NCBI RefSeq assembly: GCF_000226315.1
Contig: NC_016026.1
Coordinates: 1 to 64,000 of the forward strand
DNA length: 64,000 nucleotides
Origin: Micavibrio aeruginosavorus ARL-13
GTDB taxonomy: Bacteria; Pseudomonadota; Alphaproteobacteria; Micavibrionales; Micavibrionaceae
Reading direction: 5' to 3'
In this document: one piece after another, positions 36,515 to 44,729 of the stretch
How the letters are laid out: every line of letters starts with the position of its first letter
Numbering within the stretch: the stretch's first letter is position 1
The notes under the pieces: generated by a model
What the model was told of the DNA's origin: nothing
What the model saw: the letters and a program-made list of their open reading frames with translations, nothing else
The model's database searches: none
Program-made: the position numbers and the translations under genes

Positions 36515-37612
36515 ATGAAAAAAATTCTTCTCTCCGCTTTGGTTGCGGGTTCAACATTCGCCGCGGTACCGTCCGCGATGGCGCAGGACAATGCCATTGA
36601 TCTGGGCATTGGCGGTTTTATGCGCGGCTATGTGGCTGTCCATGATCAGGATGATATGCCGGGCAACGAATCCCGCACCTTCGACATCCTGCGCGATACC
36701 GAAGTGCATTTTAAAGGCAAAACCACACTGGATAATGGCCTGACCGTCGGGTTCCACACGGAAATCCGTAACGATCTGGGTGATGGTTCTGCGGTTGATG
36801 AATCCTACGTCTATTTCTCCGGCGATTGGGGTCGCATCAATTTTGGTGCTGAAGATGGTGGCGCTTATTTGCTGCAAGTTGCGGCTCCGGCAGCGGATTC
36901 CAACATTGACGGTGTTCGCCAATATCTCAACCCGATCAACTATGACACGTTGACGAACGGTGCGTTGGGAACCGGGTTCCAGATTGATTACGCCACCAAC
37001 TCCTCGGGTAAATCGGACAAGATCACCTATACCACGCCGAAATTCTCTGGTTTGCAGGTCGCAGCGTCCTACACACCGGATGTTAGCGGAACGTCCCGTT
37101 CCCTCGGCGTTGCTGAAGATGACGAGCTGGATGATCGTGGCTCTGCCTATGAAATCGGTGCGCGTTATGAACGCGAAATCGGTGATTTCAACATCCTGCT
37201 GGGTGCTGGTTATGTGACCGTCGATGTCGAACAGAAATCGGCAGCCAGTGATGATCTGAAATCCTGGAACGCGGCGGCTGTTCTGGGCTGGAAAAACTTC
37301 CAATTCGGTGCTGTCTATTTCGATGAAGAAAACGTCGACACCGACGCCAACGAAAACCATGACGGGTTCGTCATCGGTGCCGATTACACCATGGGCCTGT
37401 GGGTTCTGGGTGCATCCTACCTGAACGGCACGTATGAAGAACTGGCTGCGAATGAGGGTGATACCGAACGTTACAGCCTCGGTCTGACCTATAACTACGG
37501 CCCGGGCATGTCCTTCCGCGGTTCTGTTCACCATGTTGAACACGAATTTGGCGGCGCCATCGGCGATCGCGACGCCACCAGCTTGTTGCTGGGGACGCAA
37601 ATCAACTTCTGA
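36515..37612 (+). CDS. Outer-membrane porin 2
   Basis: A 365-residue porin paralogous to porin 1. Signal peptide MKKILLSALVAGSTFAAVPSAMA|Q, many near-identical blocks (for instance TLDNGLTVGFHTE and YNYGPGMSFRGSVHHV) and the same C-terminal TSLLLGTQINF. The start was chosen at MKKILL; the frame is open upstream to 36356 but without a signal sequence. Differing loop residues suggest different permeability. Codon use is less extreme than in porin 1, so expression may be lower. A perfect intrinsic terminator follows. Confidence 0.93.
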   Translation: MKKILLSALVAGSTFAAVPSAMAQDNAIDLGIGGFMRGYVAVHDQDDMPGNESRTFDILRDTEVHFKGKTTLDNGLTVGFHTEIRNDLGDGSAVDESYVYFSGDWGRINFGAEDGGAYLLQVAAPAADSNIDGVRQYLNPINYDTLTNGALGTGFQIDYATNSSGKSDKITYTTPKFSGLQVAASYTPDVSGTSRSLGVAEDDELDDRGSAYEIGARYEREIGDFNILLGAGYVTVDVEQKSAASDDLKSWNAAAVLGWKNFQFGAVYFDEENVDTDANENHDGFVIGADYTMGLWVLGASYLNGTYEELAANEGDTERYSLGLTYNYGPGMSFRGSVHHVEHEFGGAIGDRDATSLLLGTQINF

Positions 37613-37636
37613 TCTTCGGGTTGGATAAGGAATTGA

Positions 37637-37664
37637 AAAGGGGGCTACAAAGCCCCCTTTTTTT
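37637..37664 (+). terminator. Intrinsic terminator of porin 2
   Basis: AAAGGGGGCT (37637-37646) and AGCCCCCTTT (37651-37660), perfect 10-base stem, 4-base loop, T run. Confidence 0.9.
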
Positions 37665-37683
37665 GTTCAATATCAAATTGTTA

Positions 37684-37734
37684 GACTATTCCATAGTCAA
37701 AAACTTGATAAATCATGATACATCAAGATATAAT
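37684..37734 (+). promoter_or_regulatory. Promoter and operators of the toxin-antitoxin operon
   Basis: TTGATA (37705-37710), 18 bases, TATAAT (37729-37734). GACTAT-TCC-ATAGTC (37684-37698) is a perfect palindrome just upstream, and CTTGAT-N12-ATCAAG (37704-37727) spans the -35 to spacer. These fit autoregulation by antitoxin or toxin-antitoxin complex. Confidence 0.65.
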
Positions 37735-37765
37735 GGGGGGAGCCAAGGAAAAGGAAAATTGTACC

Positions 37766-37993
37766 ATGACCCAAACCCGTGAAAAATTTGCAACGCAGGT
37801 GGATGCCGTCTTGCTGGCGGATGTGCGTGATCTGGCCCGGGCCGAGGGGCGGCAGTTGCAGGCGCTGGTGGATGAGGCTTTGGCTGATTTGATTGAAAAA
37901 CATCGGAATGCCAAAGCGCGTCCCCATGTCATGGCGGCCTATATGGGCTCGCATGCTCCCTATGCCGGGCTTTATAAAAAGCTGGCTGAATAA
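37766..37993 (+). CDS. Antitoxin of a Doc-type toxin-antitoxin pair
   Basis: A 75-residue protein. The first half (KFATQVDAVLLADVRDLARAEGRQLQALVDEAL) has the ribbon-helix-helix look of DNA-binding antitoxins; the tail (YMGSHAPYAGLYKKLAE) would wrap the toxin. It ends 2 bases before the toxin start. Predicted to repress its own promoter and block the Doc active site. The start has GGAAAA upstream; an earlier ATG at 37715 is less likely as it would lie between the -35 and -10. Confidence 0.8.
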   Translation: MTQTREKFATQVDAVLLADVRDLARAEGRQLQALVDEALADLIEKHRNAKARPHVMAAYMGSHAPYAGLYKKLAE

Positions 37994-37995
37994 TC

Positions 37996-38373
37996 ATGGC
38001 TGATTATTTGACGGTTGCCGACGTGATGGCGATTCACGCGGATCAAATTCTGCGTTATGGCGGTGGCGAAGGTATTCGCGATCCGGGATTGCTTGAAGCG
38101 GCGCTGTTTCGTCCACAAACCGGATATTATGCCGACATCGTCGCCGAAGCGGCGGCGTTGTGGGAGAGTCTGTCTCAAAACCACCCGTTTATTGACGGCA
38201 ACAAGCGAACGGCGTTCGCTTGTACATACACGTTTCTGGTGATCAATGGTTATCGGATGACGGCCAACGGTGATGACATTTATGCCTTTATGATTGACCT
38301 TTACCAACGGGCGGATTTTTCACTCAACCATCTGGATTCATGGTTACGCAAGAACACAGCGGCCATAGATTAG
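37996..38373 (+). CDS. Doc-like (death-on-curing) toxin, Fic superfamily
   Basis: A 125-residue protein with the Fic/Doc motif H63-P-F-I-D-G-N-K-R71 (HxFxxGNKR), the site that phosphorylates or AMPylates target proteins; phage P1 Doc inactivates EF-Tu by phosphorylation. Length and motif fit chromosomal Doc (type II). With the upstream antitoxin it forms a two-gene operon. The yggS-family gene follows 12 bases later, so it may share the transcript. Confidence 0.92.
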   Translation: MADYLTVADVMAIHADQILRYGGGEGIRDPGLLEAALFRPQTGYYADIVAEAAALWESLSQNHPFIDGNKRTAFACTYTFLVINGYRMTANGDDIYAFMIDLYQRADFSLNHLDSWLRKNTAAID

Positions 38374-38385
38374 TGCAATTAGTGC

Positions 38386-39048
38386 ATGGAAACAATTAGA
38401 GTCGTCCAAACCCGCATTGAAACCGCCGCCCGTGCCAGTGGGCGCGATGGGGTGTCTGTGCAGTTGGTTGCGGTCAGTAAAAACCAGCCGGATGATAAGA
38501 TTGATGCGGCTTTGCGCGCGGGCCTGCGCGTGTTCGGTGAAAACCGGGTACAGGAGGCGCAGAAGCGGTGGGGCCGCCACCATGCGGAGGGGCGACGCGC
38601 GCTTTATCCGGATATGTCCCTGCATCTGATCGGTCCCCTGCAAACGAACAAGGTGCGTGATGCGGTGGCGTTGTTTGATGTCATCGAAACGGTGGACCGC
38701 CCTAAACTGGCCCAAGCGCTGGCAACGGAAATGCAGGCGCAAAAACGGTCATTACCCTGTTTTATTCAGGTGAATACAGGCGATGAAGCGCAAAAATCCG
38801 GGTGTTCTGTAGCGGATGTGCCGGATTTGTTGCAATTCTGTCGTGATCTGGGCCTGAATGTCACCGGATTGATGTGTATTCCCCCCGTTGACGTCGATCC
38901 GGCACCGCATTTTCAGCTTTTGCGCGATCTGTCCGGGCGCTGTGGCCTGTCCAATCTCAGCATGGGGATGTCAGCTGATTTTGAAACCGCCATCGCCTAT
39001 GGGGCCACGCATGTGCGTGTGGGATCGGCGTTGTTCGGGGCGCGGTGA
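38386..39048 (+). CDS. YggS-family PLP-binding protein
   Basis: A 220-residue PLP-binding protein of the YggS/PROSC family, involved in B6 homeostasis. PLP-lysine is Lys32 in AVSKNQP. The barrel strands with FGENRVQEA, HLIGPLQTNK, VNTGDE and MGMSADFETAIAYGATHVRVGSALFG are present. In many alphaproteobacteria a yggS gene lies next to the leuS cluster; here the porins and toxin-antitoxin genes lie between, which suggests later insertion. Confidence 0.93.
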   Translation: METIRVVQTRIETAARASGRDGVSVQLVAVSKNQPDDKIDAALRAGLRVFGENRVQEAQKRWGRHHAEGRRALYPDMSLHLIGPLQTNKVRDAVALFDVIETVDRPKLAQALATEMQAQKRSLPCFIQVNTGDEAQKSGCSVADVPDLLQFCRDLGLNVTGLMCIPPVDVDPAPHFQLLRDLSGRCGLSNLSMGMSADFETAIAYGATHVRVGSALFGAR

Positions 39049-39080
39049 GTTTTCTAACCACGGATCAACACAAAGTGGGC

Positions 39081-39836
39081 TTACTCGTTAAATTTCCACA
39101 CTTGTCGCTTCACGGCATGGCCTGCCGCAGGGGCGATATCGCCCAGCGATGCGGCGCTCTCATACTGTTGGGTCGCATGAAAGGCGAGCAGGGTTTCCGG
39201 TGTTGGCGGTGTCAGCGGGGCGGTTGCGGCCTGATCCAGCTGGGCCAGCGATGTCTGGCTGGCGGATTGTGTTGGCGTTGATGGTGGTGGGTTTGCAATC
39301 GGTTCATCTTTCAATGCGGCCATGGCGTGTTCGTCAATCGTGGCCCCGGTTTCTTCGGCGACGATCACATTCACCAGACCGGCGGCGGCCCCCACGGCCC
39401 CGCCAAACAAGGCCCCGCCGAAAATGCGGCCAGAGGGGCGGATTGTGTCGCCGGTGATTTCGCGATAGGCCGTGCCGACCAGCGGAATATGCTGCAGCGG
39501 GTTGATGATGTCGATCAGGTCGCCAAAGCCAAACGGTTCCTCGCCCTGCAGCGCGGGGTTGATGCTGTGATCAGATTGATAGGCCAGCGCACCATCGACG
39601 CGGGGGTCCATCGGTCCGGCTCCGGTCAGGGTGGCCAGTGTTTCTTCCTGCGCCGTTTGGGGCATGCCCCAGACCGGAATGGACCCGGCCATGCGATCAT
39701 TGCCCTGATCCATGCGAAAGACGGGGCGAGGCTTTGCCGCGGCGTAGGAACCTGAAGAAACGGCCACGCCCGCTTGTCCCCGCGGGGAGGAGGCCGCAGG
39801 TGCAAGGGGCGTGGCAATCGTGTCAGGCACCATCAT
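39081..39836 (-). CDS. Hypothetical protein with glycine-zipper region
   Basis: A 251-residue protein with low-complexity Pro/Ser/Ala ends and a central conserved-looking block FGDLIDIINPLQHIPLVGT ... ITGDTIRPSGRIFGGALFGGAVGAAAGLVNVIV. This block resembles a segment found in several alphaproteobacterial proteins of unknown function: a helix plus a Gly-rich, membrane-inserting hairpin. No classical signal peptide. The two ATGs 39836 and 39833 are both possible starts. Convergent with yggS, 32 bases apart. Confidence 0.65.
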   Translation of the reverse strand: MMVPDTIATPLAPAASSPRGQAGVAVSSGSYAAAKPRPVFRMDQGNDRMAGSIPVWGMPQTAQEETLATLTGAGPMDPRVDGALAYQSDHSINPALQGEEPFGFGDLIDIINPLQHIPLVGTAYREITGDTIRPSGRIFGGALFGGAVGAAAGLVNVIVAEETGATIDEHAMAALKDEPIANPPPSTPTQSASQTSLAQLDQAATAPLTPPTPETLLAFHATQQYESAASLGDIAPAAGHAVKRQVWKFNE

Positions 39837-40023
39837 GGGGAGAAACTTTTTCCAGTTCGTTCAGTCATCACCCCATGATTTTGCAAGTCCTGTGCCGCAG
39901 GTGTGAAGTGGTAACATATTGTTATAAAAAGATAATCTTTTGGACAGGGTGGGTCAAACAGGGGGTGGCTGTCCAATTTTGCCCGGCGTTTTGTTCCGCC
40001 CCGGTTTCTGGCATGATACGGGC

Positions 40024-40569
40024 ATGACCCAGAATATTTCATCACCCATGCCGCCATCTTCGACTCCGCTCTCCGTCCGTGTGCCACCATCCCTGCCGGC
40101 GCGTGTGGGGGATGTTCTGGTGCGTGCGGCGGCCCGTTATGGTGTGAGCGTAACGGTGACGACCATGCCCGCTGATATCGACCTGAGCGATATGCTGGAC
40201 GGGTCGCGGCGTGTGCGGTTGGGGTTGGTGCTGGATATGATCCGGCGGCACAGCGTTACGGGGCCCGCCCCGGCCATTCTGGGCATGTTTGAATTTTTGT
40301 CCGCCGATCTGGCGCTGCGGGGTGCGGATGGGATTGTGACGCGCCTGACCGAGAAGGAGCGTGATCTTCTGTCGGTCTTACTGGCCGCGCGCGGTGCGGC
40401 GGTGGCGCGGGATGTCTTGCTGGACCGGGTCTGGGGCTTTGCGCCGGGTGTGGAAACCCACACGCTGGAAACGCATATTTATCGCCTGCGGCAAAAACTG
40501 GAAACCGACCCGGCTGCCCCGGTGATCCTGACGACCGATGGGGATGGGTATCGGTTGATTGTGGGGTAA
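40024..40569 (+). CDS. OmpR-type winged-helix DNA-binding protein without receiver domain
   Basis: A 181-residue protein whose C-terminal 90 residues (LTEKERDLLSVLLAARGAAVARDVLLDRVWGF ... LETHIYRLRQKLE ... DGDGYRLIV, written in parts) are the PhoB/OmpR winged helix. The N-terminal part (40-110) lacks the usual phosphoacceptor Asp of response regulators. Thus it binds DNA but is probably not phosphorylated in the normal way, perhaps a sensor-independent regulator. The ATG at 40024 is chosen; an in-frame start at 39940 is less likely. Target genes unknown. Confidence 0.78.
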   Translation: MTQNISSPMPPSSTPLSVRVPPSLPARVGDVLVRAAARYGVSVTVTTMPADIDLSDMLDGSRRVRLGLVLDMIRRHSVTGPAPAILGMFEFLSADLALRGADGIVTRLTEKERDLLSVLLAARGAAVARDVLLDRVWGFAPGVETHTLETHIYRLRQKLETDPAAPVILTTDGDGYRLIVG

Positions 40570-40614
40570 GTCCTTTTGGTGTTCGCTTGCGCGGGAATGC
40601 TAAAAAAGCTGTTT

Positions 40615-41187
40615 TTACGGTGTTAAAATCAAATCCACCGCCGCGCGCAGGCTTTGCAGGAAGGTGTCCGCTTTCTTGATGGTCAGGGTGCCGACGCCAC
40701 GTCCGGCCAGTGTTTCCAGATCGCTCATCAACCGTTGAATTGTTCGGATTTCATCCGGGCTCAGCTCCACCTTTGGACCGGTTGGGGTTGGTGGCGGCGG
40801 CGGGGCCGTATCGCTGATGGAGATGGAAGGGCTGCCCTGTCGCGCTGTGTTTTGATAGGCGTGTGCCGCCATCGATGCCTGTTGCGCCACTTGTGTGGGT
40901 GGGGGCGCATCCGGCGCCGGGGTGGCCGGCATGGCGGCGGGGGTCGTCTGTGGCGGTGTTGGAACCGCCGTGCCCGCCTGAATCAATAAATCGCGCAGAA
41001 AAACATACAGTGCCGATACGGACACATGCGCATCATCACCAAATGAAAACTCATCGCTTTCATCTTTGTGCTCGTCTTTCTTTTTCCCGTGCCCGCGATC
41101 GTCGTCATGGCGGATGCCCAGCCATGAATCGGCATGCTCGGTCGTGCGGAATGTGGTGCGGAAAACACCGTCCAGTTTTGAATCCAT
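40615..41187 (-). CDS. Hypothetical protein with Pro-rich linker
   Basis: A 190-residue protein. An N-terminal globular part with a highly charged stretch (HDDDRGHGKKKDEHKDESDE), a helix, a Pro/Ala-rich linker (residues about 70-140) and a C-terminal helical region with LSPDEIRTIQRLMSDLETLAGRG. It looks like a two-domain scaffold, no family recognised. It precedes on the minus strand nothing close, and a perfect inverted repeat lies just upstream (41214-41237). Confidence 0.62.
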   Translation of the reverse strand: MDSKLDGVFRTTFRTTEHADSWLGIRHDDDRGHGKKKDEHKDESDEFSFGDDAHVSVSALYVFLRDLLIQAGTAVPTPPQTTPAAMPATPAPDAPPPTQVAQQASMAAHAYQNTARQGSPSISISDTAPPPPPTPTGPKVELSPDEIRTIQRLMSDLETLAGRGVGTLTIKKADTFLQSLRAAVDLILTP

Positions 41188-41213
41188 CGCGCCAAAAAGC
41201 CTTAAAAAATCAT

Positions 41214-41237
41214 CGTTATAACAGATTTATTATAACG
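41214..41237. repeat. Inverted repeat between two minus-strand genes
   Basis: CGTTATAA (41214-41221), 8-base spacer, TTATAACG (41230-41237), perfect arms. Lies 27 bases upstream of the 40615-41187 gene start, so an operator is possible. Confidence 0.55.
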
Positions 41238-41257
41238 TGTTTTGGGCGCGCGCGTCA

Positions 41258-42022
41258 TTATTCCTTGCTGAACAGCAACATCAGCTCGCGTTCACGGCTG
41301 CTGACATAGCCGGGGGAGACATCTTCCCACAGGAGGATGTCCTCCTCGTCTTCTTTCCACAGGGCCAGAACCACGGGGCTGGCCACCATCGGAAACAGGG
41401 GAACGCCGGACACTTCCATTGGGGCCTTGCCGTCGGCTTCCTTGGCGAAGGCGACAATCTCCGCGCGGATCAGGCGTTTATCGTTACTGGTGCGGATGCG
41501 CATCAGACTTTTGATCCGGTCATATTTCGCATCATCCAGCGGGAATGTCATGGTCGGCTTGACCCCCGTCACAATCACAGCCAGCCATAAATCACCGACA
41601 TTGAACGGAAAATAAAGCGGGTCGGCCATCGCGGGCAGGGTGAGAACCATGCGGCGGGGCTTGGCGGGCGTTTTGCCATCGGCTTCGCTGGCTTCGAAAA
41701 GTTGCAATGTGGCGGGGCTTTTGATCGTCAGCGGTGTGCGTTCGACATAGAAATTCAAAAACCCCTGCTGCAGGCGCAGCGTTCCCTGCTGAACAATTTC
41801 ATTGCGCTGGCTGGGCTTTGCGTTTTTATAGGCTTCGGTCGGTGTGATCCAGGTGCGGAAATCCGGCAGTGTGTCGGTCAGGCGATAAAACGCAAACGCG
41901 GCCTTTTCGCTTTCGCTGTAGGCGCGCATCAAATCGTCCTGCGCATGGGCGGTGCGATGGGGCGTGGCCAACGCCAGCAACACCATGACAAAAGAAAGAA
42001 AGCGCAAGGCAGATACGAACAT
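41258..42022 (-). CDS. Secreted hypothetical protein
   Basis: A 254-residue protein with a signal peptide (MFVSALRFLSFVMVLLALATPHRTAHA|Q). The mature part alternates helices and strands; no membrane segment. It contains WITPTEAYKNAKPSQRNEIV and a C-terminal acidic segment. I do not recognise a family. GGAAA precedes the ATG; longer in-frame starts lack a signal peptide. Divergent from the Smr gene. Confidence 0.68.
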   Translation of the reverse strand: MFVSALRFLSFVMVLLALATPHRTAHAQDDLMRAYSESEKAAFAFYRLTDTLPDFRTWITPTEAYKNAKPSQRNEIVQQGTLRLQQGFLNFYVERTPLTIKSPATLQLFEASEADGKTPAKPRRMVLTLPAMADPLYFPFNVGDLWLAVIVTGVKPTMTFPLDDAKYDRIKSLMRIRTSNDKRLIRAEIVAFAKEADGKAPMEVSGVPLFPMVASPVVLALWKEDEEDILLWEDVSPGYVSSRERELMLLFSKE

Positions 42023-42094
42023 CAACGGGATTTCCAAAACCGGATCCGGAACCGGACCGGGGCAGGGTGTGGTGGGACAGTGTCTATCCCATGA

Positions 42095-42103
42095 TGCTAT
42101 AAT
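42095..42103 (+). promoter_or_regulatory. Extended -10 promoter of the Smr gene
   Basis: TGCTATAAT (42095-42103) is an extended -10. TATAATCTCT is repeated at 42098-42107 and 42110-42119. No good -35 seen. Confidence 0.5.
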
Positions 42104-42138
42104 CTCTTTTATAATCTCTGAATACAACTGGGATATGT

Positions 42139-42804
42139 ATGATTATGGCGAAAAAACCGCCCCCGCCCCCCGCGTCCGAAACCCCGGGGCAAACTGGGGA
42201 AAAACATAAGAAAAACCCCAAAGAAAACAGGGGTTTGAGTGATGAGGATCAAGGGCTGTGGGCCTATGTCCTGCGCGATGTTTTACCTCTGCCCGGAAAG
42301 CGCGCAAAACCGGCCGCACCGGCGGCTGATCATACGCCTGCACACGGGGTGTCTTCTCCCCAGACCACCGTCGGTCCGAGTCCGGCCCCTGCGTTATCTC
42401 CGCCCGCGGTCAGGACGGATTTGTCCCCCGGGTCGGGGTTGGATCGCCGGAATGCCAATCGTTTGCGCAAAGGGCAGATGGTGATTGAAGGGCGGCTGGA
42501 TTTGCATGGCTTGCGGCAGGCCGAGGCGCAGGCGCGCCTGACGCAGTTTTTACTGTCGGCGCATGCGGCGGGGAAACGCTGCGTGCTGGTGATTACCGGC
42601 AAGGGCAATTCGAAAATGCAGGCGGATACGGACGATGGCCGGCCCGGCTGGATGCGCAATGAACCGGGTGTCCTGCGCCAGAATTTGCCCGCATGGCTGC
42701 GGCAGGACCCGTTGCGCGCCATTGTGCTGGAGATGAGTGCGGCGACGCCGCGCGATGGCGGCTCGGGGGCGTTTTATATCCTGTTGCGCCGGGACAGGGG
42801 GTAG
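42139..42804 (+). CDS. Smr-domain protein
   Basis: A 221-residue protein. The first 110 residues are a low-complexity Lys/Pro/Ala/Ser tail; the C-terminus is an Smr (small MutS-related) domain with LDLHGLRQAEA and VITGKGN (the phosphate-binding Gly-rich loop). Smr proteins are DNA or RNA endonucleases or nucleic acid-binding factors. A disordered N-terminus ahead of the domain is common in alphaproteobacteria. ATG codons at 42139 and 42145 are both in frame. Confidence 0.85.
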   Translation: MIMAKKPPPPPASETPGQTGEKHKKNPKENRGLSDEDQGLWAYVLRDVLPLPGKRAKPAAPAADHTPAHGVSSPQTTVGPSPAPALSPPAVRTDLSPGSGLDRRNANRLRKGQMVIEGRLDLHGLRQAEAQARLTQFLLSAHAAGKRCVLVITGKGNSKMQADTDDGRPGWMRNEPGVLRQNLPAWLRQDPLRAIVLEMSAATPRDGGSGAFYILLRRDRG

Positions 42805-42809
42805 AGCGT

Positions 42810-43940
42810 TCAAGGCTCCACTGAAGTCACGGTGACCATGCGTTCCAGCGCGCGTGAAATGGTGTCGGTGGTGACACCATCCCCGGCACGTTCCAGCGTC
42901 AGCGTGCCCGTGTACGGCCCGGGCATCAAGGTGCCGCGCACTTTACGGCCGACATAGTAAAATTGCCGGGCGCGGGTTTTATCCTGTGTGATGGCGCGGC
43001 TGGCGAAAACGCGGCCCAGCGGATCGGTGATGGTCATGTGGATCACATCCCCCTCACGCACCCCGTAAATCCCGACCCAGAAGGACAAGGCAGGGGCATC
43101 GGCCCGCACGGTGGCGGCCCCGGTCGCATCAATGCGTAAACCGTCCAGAACCGGTTCCCCCGGCGTAAATCCACCCGCATACAGGGCGACAGGTTCATAG
43201 GGCAGGGTTAATCCCATCAACCACAAAGGCTGGGGCGTGCCGCCGCATCCTCCGTCGATGGCTTCACCGCTGAACGGGTCGATGATTGTGCCGCCTTTAA
43301 ACAGGCTGAAATGCAAATGCGGAAATTCCGCTGCGCCGGATTGCCCAATCTCGCCAATCCGTTCACCCGCGCGCACGGGCTGGTTCGGCTTGACCGTAAT
43401 GCTGCCCTTTTTCATGTGGCAGGAAATGCTCTGCCAGCCATTGCCGTGATCGATCAATACGCCATTGCCGCATCCAAGATTAGAGGACAGCATGGTTTGA
43501 ATTTGTTCGCCCGTGGGTTGCTGGTCTTCTTGCCCATCGCGCACGCGCACGACGCGGCCATTGGCGGCGGCGACGACGCCGACACCAATATCCATGGCGA
43601 CGCGGTCACGAATGGCGAAATCGGTGCCGTCATGCCCGTCATAGGTGCGCGGGCCGCAGGTGTAATCACGGGCGCTGTCCTTTTCGGTGTCGGTGTCGAT
43701 GTAATTGACAACCCAGCAATCGGTCCCCAGCGCGCAGGCCGCCGGCATCATCAATTGCGGCGGGCCGGACGGTGTGGGGGTTGGGGTTTGCGCCTTGGAT
43801 GGGGTTTGCACCATTGTGGGACCCGGAATCTTTTCTTCGATGGCCGGTTCCTGTTCGGCGGGCAGGGATGTCTGCGCCCAGACAGGCGCGCCAAAACAGC
43901 ACGAAAGGGTGAGAACAGCGATAAGAAGCTTAAAAGCCAT
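42810..43940 (-). CDS. M23-family peptidoglycan endopeptidase-like protein
   Basis: A 376-residue exported protein. Signal peptide MAFKLLIAVLTLSCCFGAPVWA|Q, Pro/Thr-rich linker, then an M23 (LytM) domain with zinc ligands His103, Asp107 (HDGTD) and His208, His210 (HLHF), then a C-terminal beta domain. All four catalytic zinc positions look intact, so it probably cuts peptidoglycan cross-links or is an activator of such enzymes. It overlaps by 11 bases with the upstream gene, and is convergent with the Smr gene. Confidence 0.88.
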   Translation of the reverse strand: MAFKLLIAVLTLSCCFGAPVWAQTSLPAEQEPAIEEKIPGPTMVQTPSKAQTPTPTPSGPPQLMMPAACALGTDCWVVNYIDTDTEKDSARDYTCGPRTYDGHDGTDFAIRDRVAMDIGVGVVAAANGRVVRVRDGQEDQQPTGEQIQTMLSSNLGCGNGVLIDHGNGWQSISCHMKKGSITVKPNQPVRAGERIGEIGQSGAAEFPHLHFSLFKGGTIIDPFSGEAIDGGCGGTPQPLWLMGLTLPYEPVALYAGGFTPGEPVLDGLRIDATGAATVRADAPALSFWVGIYGVREGDVIHMTITDPLGRVFASRAITQDKTRARQFYYVGRKVRGTLMPGPYTGTLTLERAGDGVTTDTISRALERMVTVTSVEP

Positions 43941-44529
43941 GATCCATCAGGTTCGGATTGAGTTTGCGAATAATCGCCACATGCTGGGCCAGCGGCGCAG
44001 GCATGGTATCAGCCTTCAGGGCGTCAAGGCCACGCAAAATCTGCGGGCGGTGACGATTGATCCGGTCCTGCGCCGGACCCATCCCTTCAGAAAGATAGGT
44101 TGGATTCATAAGCTGGTAATGGCGCGCGATCAGCGCACTGGCCATGGCTTCTTTTGTGCGGGAATTGAGCGCGCGCGCCAGCAGGGGGCCCACGCCACTG
44201 TGCAACAACGCCATTTTTTGCGCATCGTAAAAAGCGCGTGTCAATGCGGACCAGCCATATGTGCTTGTGTAGGGCCACGTGGCGTTCACGAACAAGGCAG
44301 TGGCACTGGGCATCCGGTCCACGCCATCATTGATTGACAAGAGCAACCGCGCCGCCATCGCCTGCTCGTGCAAATGCAGTTCCAGATGCTCAAGACGTTT
44401 CATCAGATCGCCAGGATTGCTGCGCGTGTAATAGGTCACGCCCGCATCATGTGCGGCGACAAAGGCATCGCGCAAAGATGGATGATCGGGCAGACCTGAT
44501 TTTTTAAACACGGCCAGCGCTTTGGACAT
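43930..44529 (-). CDS. Hypothetical helical protein coupled to M23 peptidase
   Basis: A 199-residue, mostly helical protein without signal or membrane segment. It contains LFVNATWPYTSTYGWSALTRAFYDAQKMALLHSGVG in separate helices. No family recognised. Its stop lies inside the M23 gene start region (11-base overlap), so the two are co-translated. A repeat lies 90 bases upstream. Confidence 0.65.
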   Translation of the reverse strand: MSKALAVFKKSGLPDHPSLRDAFVAAHDAGVTYYTRSNPGDLMKRLEHLELHLHEQAMAARLLLSINDGVDRMPSATALFVNATWPYTSTYGWSALTRAFYDAQKMALLHSGVGPLLARALNSRTKEAMASALIARHYQLMNPTYLSEGMGPAQDRINRHRPQILRGLDALKADTMPAPLAQHVAIIRKLNPNLMDHGF

Positions 44530-44621
44530 GCGTGAATATCAATCAATAAAAGGGTTTAGGGTTGCCGGGCACAGTAGGGGGTGCGGGTCGGGCTGTCAAA
44601 TTTGGGGGGTCCTTACCATTC

Positions 44622-44687
44622 GTCACCCCGGCGAAGGCCGGGGTCCATACAGACCATCCTATGGATACCGGCCTTCGCCGGTATGAC
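44622..44687. repeat. Family A palindromic repeat, copy 4
   Basis: GTCACCCCGGCGAAGGCCGGGG ... ATACCGGCCTTCGCCGGTATGAC (given here by its ends only: 44622-44640 and 44668-44687). Lies in the gap after the RimK-like gene. Confidence 0.78.
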
Positions 44688-44729
44688 GAGATGATGAGAG
44701 GTGGCGTGTTCAGGCGTGTTTGCGGCGCA

